Source of the DNA: Rhodococcus spongiicola
Lineage (GTDB): Bacteria; Actinomycetota; Actinomycetes; Mycobacteriales; Mycobacteriaceae
Reading direction: 5' to 3'
NCBI RefSeq assembly: GCF_004011835.1
Contig: NZ_RKLN01000001.1
Span: 372,001-436,000, forward strand
Length of the DNA stretch: 64,000 nucleotides
In this document: piece by piece, positions 59,251-64,000 of the stretch
How the letters are laid out: each line of letters starts with the position of its first letter
How positions within the stretch are numbered: the first letter of the stretch is position 1
Notes under the pieces: model-generated
The model's database searches: none
The model's input: the letters and a program-made list of their open reading frames with translations, nothing else
Told to the model about the DNA's origin: nothing
Program-made: the position numbers and the translations under genes

Positions 59251-60083
59251 TTGGCACCGCCCTCGGTGGCCGGCTGCGCAGGCTCGGTGGCTTCGGCGAT
59301 CTCCTCGACAGTCACGCCCGTCGTGTCGTCGACCGTCTCCCCATCGATCCACTCCGGCTCGACCTGATCGAGCTGCGATCCGACATCAGTGCGCGCAGAA
59401 CCGTCGAGCTGGATCGCCGAGGCGAACTCGGGTGAAAGGGGTAGCCACTTCGATAGCCGCTTGAGGACGGTCTTGCGGGCCATCTGCTCCCAATCCGACT
59501 TCCACGGGCCTGAGTTCGCGGACTTCGATCGCTTCCGGATCGCTTCGATGTCGTCGACCGACATGATCTCGAAGGCGTTCCCACCGTGCTTGAACGTCGC
59601 GACCGCGTACGCTGCGACGACCCGGCCACGATCGGCGAGTGCCGGCTTGTGCGTCAGCGACGGAGCGAGCCCGTACGCGAAGTCGAACTCGTCGTTCTCG
59701 TAGACGACATGCGCGGCAATCGAATCGAGCTGCCCCGACTGCCACGCCAGCTTCACCAGACCCCGATAACCGGGGACGAACGTGACCGTGTTCCCGAACG
59801 GAACGAGGTACGCCTCGCCGAGCGGGCCCGGCTCGAGACCGACCTGCGCGGCGGTCATGAGCGCACCGAGGAACGACTGCGGGTCGCAGTTCTTCAGCCC
59901 CGGGGTCTGGCGCAGCACGGTCAGCGCGATACGCGCCATCCGGTCGGGATCCATGTGCTTCGGCAACGCCCGCTGCAGCTCCGGCTTCATCGCGTTGATC
60001 AGCTGCGCGAGGGTCTGCTGCCCGCCCTCCTGCTTGGCCGGGGTGCGGCGGGTGGCAACGGGTCGATACTGCTTGTCAGTCAT
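59247..60083 (-). CDS. recT: RecT single-strand annealing protein
   Basis: The 278-residue protein has RecT features: an N-terminal basic part, LPKHMDPDRMARIALTVLRQTPGLKNCDPQSFLGALMTAAQVGLEPGPLGEAYLVPFGNTVTFVPGYRGLVKLAWQSG, and HGGNAFEIMSVDDIEAIRKRSKS. The C-terminus is acidic. It anneals single strands and works with the exonuclease encoded directly upstream. The ATG at 60083 is chosen. Confidence 0.93.
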   Translation of the reverse strand: MTDKQYRPVATRRTPAKQEGGQQTLAQLINAMKPELQRALPKHMDPDRMARIALTVLRQTPGLKNCDPQSFLGALMTAAQVGLEPGPLGEAYLVPFGNTVTFVPGYRGLVKLAWQSGQLDSIAAHVVYENDEFDFAYGLAPSLTHKPALADRGRVVAAYAVATFKHGGNAFEIMSVDDIEAIRKRSKSANSGPWKSDWEQMARKTVLKRLSKWLPLSPEFASAIQLDGSARTDVGSQLDQVEPEWIDGETVDDTTGVTVEEIAEATEPAQPATEGGAK

Positions 60084-60091
60084 GGTGTTCC

Positions 60092-60907
60092 TCACTTGAA
60101 GGCGTAGGCGGGTAGGGAGACGCGGTGGACGTCTTGCCCGTAGTCGGGCCACGTGTCGGTGGCCTGGCAGTGGGCGTAGAGGTCGATCGCTTCGCGGTTG
60201 CGTTGGCGGCCCAGTGCGACGGCGTCGTCGTCGAGTTCGATCACCGACACGAGGTAGGGGGCTGTCTTCTCTTGGGCGACGAACACGAACGCCGGGTCGT
60301 CGCCCAGGCCGAGGGCGGTGAGCCCGTCGATGTACCAGGGGGCCTGCTGGTGGTAGCCGTAGTCGTAGGCAGCCTTCGCGAAGTGCTTCGGGTCCGCGGA
60401 TGTGGTGGTCTTGTAGTCGACGATGATCTGTCGGCCACTGCCCTGCGTCGGGAGCCAGTCGGGGCGCACGCGCAGCCACATGCCGGTGTGGTCGTCGCGC
60501 CAGAATCCCGAGAGTTCGGCCTGGCCGTCGCGGAACAGCATCGCCGCGATCGGGTGGGTGCAGAGCTGGTCGGCCATCGCGTGGACGGTGTCGTAGTCCG
60601 CCGGCTTCAGTGGAACCTTGCCCTCCGCACGGACCGCGGCGACCACATCCTTGATCGCTTTCGTTCGCCACTCGTCGGCGTCGATCCGCACGAGTTCTGC
60701 GCCGACGCCGAGGATGAGGGAGTGTGCGGCATGCCCGAAGTCGAAGTGGTCCTTCGGCTCCGGCGGGTGGTCGAGCCGGTACCGGTACCGGGCCGGGGAC
60801 GCGAGCAGCGCACGCGCCCCCGACGAGGACAGCGAGTTCTTGTCGGAGTGGTAGACGTGGTCCGGGATGTCGGCGTACAGGCCTTCGGCGTCGACGATGT
60901 CGCTCAC
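60092..60907 (-). CDS. RecE-like exonuclease (PD-(D/E)XK)
   Basis: The 271-residue protein starts SDIVDAEGLYADIPDHVYHS from GTG 60907 (GGGGGAGG upstream). LSSSGARALLASPARYRYRLDHPPEPKDHFDFGHAAHSLILG is the N-terminal signature of exodeoxyribonuclease VIII-type nucleases; RVRPDWL and IIVDYKTTTSAD give the catalytic D...D-Y-K, and YDYGYHQQAPWYIDGL the Q motif. It makes 3' overhangs for RecT. Confidence 0.88.
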   Translation of the reverse strand: MSDIVDAEGLYADIPDHVYHSDKNSLSSSGARALLASPARYRYRLDHPPEPKDHFDFGHAAHSLILGVGAELVRIDADEWRTKAIKDVVAAVRAEGKVPLKPADYDTVHAMADQLCTHPIAAMLFRDGQAELSGFWRDDHTGMWLRVRPDWLPTQGSGRQIIVDYKTTTSADPKHFAKAAYDYGYHQQAPWYIDGLTALGLGDDPAFVFVAQEKTAPYLVSVIELDDDAVALGRQRNREAIDLYAHCQATDTWPDYGQDVHRVSLPAYAFK

Positions 60908-60990
60908 GCGACCACCTCCCCCGCCTCCTGGGCGCGGCGGTGCTCGATTGCATCGCAGTGGGTGCAGTCCCACTTCATCGGATCGGTCAC
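60904..60990 (-). CDS. 28-residue C-x-x-C peptide
   Basis: The peptide starts TDPMKWDCTHCDAIEHRRAQ from GTG 60990 after GGAGG. It overlaps both neighbouring genes by four bases, which supports translation despite its length. Confidence 0.5.
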   Translation of the reverse strand: MTDPMKWDCTHCDAIEHRRAQEAGEVVA

Positions 60991-61232
60991 GTGAGCCTCC
61001 ACCAGCAGAGCAGCCCCAGAGCGAAGGCCGCAATGAAAGTGATCACCGAAACCCACGCCAGGACACGCCATGTCACCTCGTCGCGGTCGGAGCCGTCCCA
61101 CGGGCCGTGGTCGTCGAGGACCTGATGGCAGTCGTGGCACAACTCGAACGGGCCGTTGCAGTCGGAGCGCATGAGGGTGTCGGGGTGCAGGCAGACGTGC
61201 ATCAGCTCGCCCTGATCGACAATGCTGGTCAT
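60987..61232 (-). CDS. Small protein with Cys/His site and C-terminal membrane helix
   Basis: The 81-residue protein has HVCLHPDTLMRSDCNGPFELCHDCHQVLDDH (zinc site) and a C-terminal transmembrane helix (WVSVITFIAAFALGLLCWW). It would attach a zinc finger domain to the membrane. Function unknown. Confidence 0.65.
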   Translation of the reverse strand: MTSIVDQGELMHVCLHPDTLMRSDCNGPFELCHDCHQVLDDHGPWDGSDRDEVTWRVLAWVSVITFIAAFALGLLCWWRLT

Positions 61233-61363
61233 GCCGGCACCGCCTCGGTGTCGTCCCACGTCGGCAGCGGCAGCTCGACCGCGAGCGCCGCGAAGATCGG
61301 GGTCCGGGACCGTGGGGTGATCGAGGGTGCGGCGTCCTGCTGATTGCGTTTGAAGAGCTTCAC
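61229..61363 (-). CDS. 44-residue early-region protein
   Basis: The protein starts KLFKRNQQDAAPSITPRSRT from GTG 61363 after GGAG and overlaps the next start (ATGA). Not recognised. Confidence 0.55.
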   Translation of the reverse strand: MKLFKRNQQDAAPSITPRSRTPIFAALAVELPLPTWDDTEAVPA

Positions 61364-61461
61364 GTCAGGCTCCAAAAGGGTGTAGTCGGGTGCGCGATGG
61401 CCCGAACTGGGCCTCGCGTGGAATGTCGGTAGTTGGAGTTAGCGGGCTGTGCTGTGTGGCT

Positions 61462-62280
61462 TCATGCCTTGACCGCCTGCGCGTCTGCCAGCAGCTCCCT
61501 CAGCTTCGCGATCCCTTTCACGGTCACGCGGATCGTCGGCGCCGGCAGTTCGTAATCGCCAGTCTTCGAGTTCAGGAACGGCCTTCCGGGCCGCTCGTAC
61601 AATCGGCCGGTATCGACCTGTTCCTGGCGGGCTTCCCAGCCGCCCCGCGGGTTACGGGAACGGAAGATCCACTTCCGGTCGTGCATGAAGAGGAACAGCC
61701 GGTCTCGGCCGATCGAGATCGCCGGGTCTTGAGCCAGGATCTTCGCGGCCTCCGCGACGCTGTAGTCGCCCTTCGCATCGGCGAGATGGTTCCACGACTT
61801 CGCTGCAGGCTCGAGCTCCGCCACCTTCGCTTGGGCAAGCGCCTTCTCGTCCTCGAGTTCGATCACCATCTGCGCGAGAGCGCGACGGTCAGGGAGTGCA
61901 GCCACGGCCGGGCGAGTCTCCGCCTCACGAGTACGGACCGCGAAATATGCCTGGGCTGCGGCAACCTCGGCTTTGCGGGGGTCGCCGTTCATCGCCACGA
62001 GGTAGCAGGCAAAGCGGGAGAGATGAAAGTCGGTGCGTGTCGTCTTGGCGATCGCTTCCCGGATCCGGGAAGCGTTGGCGTCGACGTTGTGCCCTTGGGC
62101 GCGCATCGAGGCGAGTGCTCGATCGACGACATCTTCGAAGCGCTCCCACTTCTCGTATCCGAGTAGTGGCATGAGTTCGCGGGCGGACCAGTACTCGGTG
62201 CCATCCGGGTGACGGCGCCGGATCTGATCAAATGGGGACTCACCCCCGCTCACTACTGCTGGTGCGTTACTATCGGTCAC
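61462..62280 (-). CDS. Phage antirepressor (DinD/BRO-like N-terminus, KilA-C/ANT C-terminus)
   Basis: The 272-residue protein has an N-terminal DinD/BRO-type domain (FDQIRRRHPDGTEYWSARELMPLLGYEKWERFEDVVDRALASM...FACYLVAMNGDPRKAEVAAAQAYFAVRTREAE) and a C-terminal ANT domain (SVAEAAKILAQDPAISIGRDRLFLFMHDRKWIFRSRNPRGGWEARQEQVDTGRLYER). These act against repressors during induction, sometimes after DNA damage. The GTG at 62280 has GAGAGG upstream. A leader hairpin (62311-62340) precedes it. Confidence 0.85.
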   Translation of the reverse strand: MTDSNAPAVVSGGESPFDQIRRRHPDGTEYWSARELMPLLGYEKWERFEDVVDRALASMRAQGHNVDANASRIREAIAKTTRTDFHLSRFACYLVAMNGDPRKAEVAAAQAYFAVRTREAETRPAVAALPDRRALAQMVIELEDEKALAQAKVAELEPAAKSWNHLADAKGDYSVAEAAKILAQDPAISIGRDRLFLFMHDRKWIFRSRNPRGGWEARQEQVDTGRLYERPGRPFLNSKTGDYELPAPTIRVTVKGIAKLRELLADAQAVKA

Positions 62281-62310
62281 GTCTACCTCTCTGGGTTGAG
62301 TAGGGCTAGG

Positions 62311-62340
62311 GGCCGCCAGTTGTTGGCGCAACTGGCGGCC
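62311..62340. promoter_or_regulatory. Leader hairpin upstream of the antirepressor, copy 1
   Basis: GGCCGCCAGTTG (62311-62322) pairs with 62329-62340 around TTGGCG. A homologous hairpin with similar flanks and start spacing lies at 63329-63358. On the plus strand GTTTT follows, so it could also terminate rightward transcription. Confidence 0.6.
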
Positions 62341-62344
62341 GTTT

Positions 62345-62539
62345 TCATGCGTCCGATTCCTCGTGTGCGGCAATGAACTCTGCGATCTGAGCGTCGGAGA
62401 CCTTCCGACCCCTGCCTATGCCCGCGATGTATGCGAGGCGGCCCTCGTTCCACCACTCACGGACGGTCGAGGCGTGAACGCCGAGCAACTTCCCTGCTTC
62501 GGTCGCTTTGTAGAGCCGGGTCGGGATGATCGTCGTCAT
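62345..62539 (-). CDS. Excisionase-like HTH protein
   Basis: The 64-residue protein (MTTIIPTRLYKATEAGKLLG, then VHASTVREWWNEGRLAYIAGIGRGRKVSDAQIAEFIAAHEESDA) is a winged MerR/Xis-type HTH. As the second gene of the leftward early operon it could be the recombination directionality factor or a control protein. Confidence 0.75.
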   Translation of the reverse strand: MTTIIPTRLYKATEAGKLLGVHASTVREWWNEGRLAYIAGIGRGRKVSDAQIAEFIAAHEESDA

Positions 62540-62796
62540 GCGCGCGTCTCCTCACCAAAGAAGTCCTTGACATTGGCTCCGGTCAGCTTCGCGATGCGCA
62601 CGAGATCCGATCCGGTGAGCGAGCTGACGCCACGCAATCGGCGGGCCAGCTTCTGCCGGGAGTAGCCGAGAGCCTTCGCAGCCTTCGTTTGGCTAATGTT
62701 GGCGATTCGGAGGTAGAGACTTGCGCGTTCGGAGAGCGTGCGGTCGATGTCACCGACTGGATCCAGAATTGGTGTATCGGGTTTCATGTTGATCAT
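62536..62796 (-). CDS. Cro-like HTH protein
   Basis: The 86-residue protein (SERASLYLRIANISQTKAAKALGYSRQKLARRLRGVSSLTGSDLVRIAKLTGANVKDFFGEETRA) is an XRE-type HTH. It is the first gene of the leftward early operon, divergent from the repressor at 62898: the position of cro. The ATG at 62796 (GGAG close upstream) or 62787 can start it. Confidence 0.75.
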   Translation of the reverse strand: MINMKPDTPILDPVGDIDRTLSERASLYLRIANISQTKAAKALGYSRQKLARRLRGVSSLTGSDLVRIAKLTGANVKDFFGEETRA

Positions 62797-62897
62797 AATG
62801 CTCCAGTTCTGGACCCTTCGCAACTGCGACCCGCGCTCGTGTTCCCTGTATCGATTCAGTCACAAGATGTAGTGTTTGGGTTCAGATCTGAGCTAAT
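62797..62897. promoter_or_regulatory. Lysis-lysogeny switch region
   Basis: This 101-bp gap separates the divergent Cro-like and XRE repressor genes and is AT-richer than its surroundings (TCACAAGATGTAGTGTTTGG, GAGCTAATATG). It should hold both promoters and operators. I cannot define operator repeats with confidence. Confidence 0.5.
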
Positions 62898-63173
62898 ATG
62901 CTCCGCATGGAGACAGTGGGCCCCACATTTGGAGCAGATGAAGTCCGTACAGCCATCGCCGGCGAGATACGCGCCCTCCGCGGCCGGCGAGGAATGAGTC
63001 AGACCGAGCTACGCGAACGCGCGGGATTCAGCCGGTCGACTATGAGGCGCATCGAGAGCGGCGAGCGCGACGTGGAGATCGCCGAACTAATGGCGATCTC
63101 GACCGCACTCGGCATCAATGCCGCGGAACTGCTTCAAGCAGTTCAGGACTCACTCGAGGGCAAGCAACTCTGA
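62898..63173 (+). CDS. XRE-family repressor (immunity repressor candidate)
   Basis: The 91-residue protein has IRALRGRRGMSQTELRERAGFSRSTMRRIESGERDVEIAELMAISTALGINAAELLQAV, a full XRE HTH. It is the only rightward gene at the switch, so it is the immunity repressor candidate. The start is ATG 62898 or 62907; no ribosome site is clear, and a leaderless message is possible. Confidence 0.8.
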   Translation: MLRMETVGPTFGADEVRTAIAGEIRALRGRRGMSQTELRERAGFSRSTMRRIESGERDVEIAELMAISTALGINAAELLQAVQDSLEGKQL

Positions 63174-63296
63174 CACTGGGCGCCCACTGCGTAGTGCGAA
63201 TAGAACAAGATCGGTAGCGTTCCGAGAATCGGTCGGCGAGATCTCGTCATCGCAGAGGTCTCGCGCGGAAGCTACATGTGCGTTATGGTCTGTCAC
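63150..63296 (-). CDS. Possible 48-residue protein with the same leader as the antirepressor
   Basis: A GTG at 63296 after GAAGGTAGGC opens a frame starting TDHNAHVASARDLCDDEISP and ending VSELLALE. Its start region and the hairpin upstream are homologous to those of the antirepressor gene (both start V-T-D and a hairpin lies about 32 nt upstream). It overlaps the 3' end of the repressor gene by 24 bp on the opposite strand. It may be a remnant of a duplicated antirepressor or a small regulator. Confidence 0.4.
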   Translation of the reverse strand: MTDHNAHVASARDLCDDEISPTDSRNATDLVLFALRSGRPVSELLALE

Positions 63297-63328
63297 GCCT
63301 ACCTTCTTCTTGGATCGGGCTGAACTAG

Positions 63329-63358
63329 GGCCGTCAGCTGCTGCAACAGCTGGCGGCC
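63329..63358. promoter_or_regulatory. Leader hairpin, copy 2
   Basis: GGCCGTCAGCTG (63329-63340) pairs with 63347-63358 (one wobble pair) around CTGCAA. It is homologous to the hairpin at 62311-62340. The next stretch, 63359-63556, shows no gene. Confidence 0.6.
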
Positions 63359-63556
63359 GTTCTGCGTTTCAGGATGACTTGCGACTACTGCTCGCGAGAA
63401 TGAAATACCCCCCCTCCCTTACGGGTTCTGGCTGGCCTCCGGCCCGCACTCCCCCCTGCCATCCCCCGCACTGCGGAGTGCGACAATGGCTGCACAGTCC
63501 GTGCTGTGCATCACTACGAACATTAGCGACCGGACGGTAGGTAAAGAAAGCAAAAC

Positions 63557-63580
63557 CGGTCCCCCAATTTTGGGGGACCG
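63557..63580. promoter_or_regulatory. 24-bp palindrome upstream of the MmyB-like gene
   Basis: CGGTCCCCCAA (63557-63567) and its complement (63570-63580) form a perfect palindrome with a 2-bp centre. A further half site GGGTCCCCC lies at about 63589-63597. It lies 60 bp before the start at 63641 and could be its autoregulatory operator or a terminator. Confidence 0.55.
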
Positions 63581-63640
63581 CCCTGGTTGGGTCCCCCTTA
63601 GTAAGTGTGTCCTAACCCCTAGTGCCTGCGGGAACCAAGT

Positions 63641-64000
63641 ATGACGACTCCACCTCCCCCGCAGCCATTCACCCCGGGACGCCTGGTTCGCGAGATGCGC
63701 GAGTCCCGTGGAGTGAAGCGAAAGGAGCTAGCCCGACTGGCCCCGATGAGCGAGGGATACTTGGAAAAGCTTGAGACCGGGGCACGGCCGATGTCAGTGC
63801 GGTCCGCGGACAAGATCGGGAAAGCTCTGGGCGTGGACGATAATGAGCTCGCCTACTTGCGCGCCATCTCGCGAGATGGCCGGCTCCCGAAAGCAGCCCC
63901 CACACAGGACGACCTCGACCCCCTCGGTGATCACTTGGTCGCCGTCCTCGACAACTCCCTCACCATCACCGCGATCACACCGGGCGTCGAGCGCCTGCTG
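63641..64000 (+). CDS. XRE regulator of the MmyB-like type (runs off the right edge)
   Basis: The first 120 residues are visible (start MTTPPPPQPFTPGRLVREMR). They hold an XRE HTH (MRESRGVKRKELARLAPMSEGYLEKLETGARPMSVRSADKIGKALGVDDNELAYLRAI) and then the beginning of a sensor domain (LDNSLTITAITPGVERLL), the MmyB-like order. The ribosome site is weak (GGGAAC). It may belong to the prophage or, if the right end is close, to the host. Confidence 0.75.
   Translation, partial: MTTPPPPQPFTPGRLVREMRESRGVKRKELARLAPMSEGYLEKLETGARPMSVRSADKIGKALGVDDNELAYLRAISRDGRLPKAAPTQDDLDPLGDHLVAVLDNSLTITAITPGVERLL

Overview
The window comes from a high-GC actinomycete of the mycolic-acid group, most likely Rhodococcus or a close relative. 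It carries mca (mycothiol S-conjugate amidase) inside a block whose order matches, from memory, the Mycobacterium tuberculosis stretch Rv1086 to Rv1074c: short-chain cis-prenyl synthase, hemolysin III, DUF255 protein, small membrane protein, mca, DUF4307, greA, metB, cbs, thiolase. No 16S gene is present, so the genus is an inference.

Chromosomal part, 1 to about 26,000. A partial flavin monooxygenase is divergent from a TetR gene, followed by the conserved core block to 12,003. Two tiny peptide genes with excellent ribosome binding sites (2745-3078) sit inside this block and resemble, in architecture, the signal-less PorA/PorH porins of corynebacteria. A DUF559-type nuclease gene lies between two copies of a 55-bp palindromic repeat. 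Then come a BI-1 membrane protein, an acidic DUF5709 protein, an rRNA-type methyltransferase, a small GNAT protein, an alpha/beta hydrolase, a short-chain dehydrogenase, a DUF1330 protein and a MarR/MFS exporter pair. From 21,980 to 25,711 there are five tandem minus-strand genes for small secreted proteins of one family, here called the Cys-pair/WGT family.

Prophage, about 26,006 to beyond 64,000. The left end is marked by the 3' half of a tRNA with a TAA anticodon (26,006-26,052, minus strand) without its 5' half, so I read it as attL. The right att site and the integrase are outside the window. The left arm has a helix-turn-helix replication-type protein, a DUF2637 membrane protein, an EVE-like/HNH nuclease, a secreted beta-propeller, a zinc-ribbon protein and a lipoprotein. 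The late genes read leftwards from 51.8 to 31.7 kb: HNH, terminase small and large, portal, protease, HK97 capsid, connectors, tail tube, two tail chaperones joined by a canonical -1 frameshift site, an inserted HNH endonuclease, tape measure, minor tail proteins, endolysin, holin and tail fibres. The tape measure gene has an in-frame amber codon ten codons after its only good start. Three more Cys-pair/WGT genes (52,043-53,738) are on the plus strand as lysogenic cargo. The early region reads leftwards from 62.8 to 54.0 kb (Cro-like, Xis-like, antirepressor, RecE-like nuclease, RecT, WhiB fusion, LysB-like esterase, Holliday resolvase, and an HTH/DUF4258-like pair). It is divergent from an XRE repressor at 62,898. 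A second XRE protein (MmyB-like) runs off the right edge.

The most unusual theme is the secreted family. Eight paralogues share a TTG start, signal peptide, two cysteines, a W-G-T motif and mostly a Gly-Ser-Leu C-terminal tail; the prophage beta-propeller has the same tail. Seven of the eight also share a 29-nt hairpin after the gene. The family is present both just outside the prophage and inside it.
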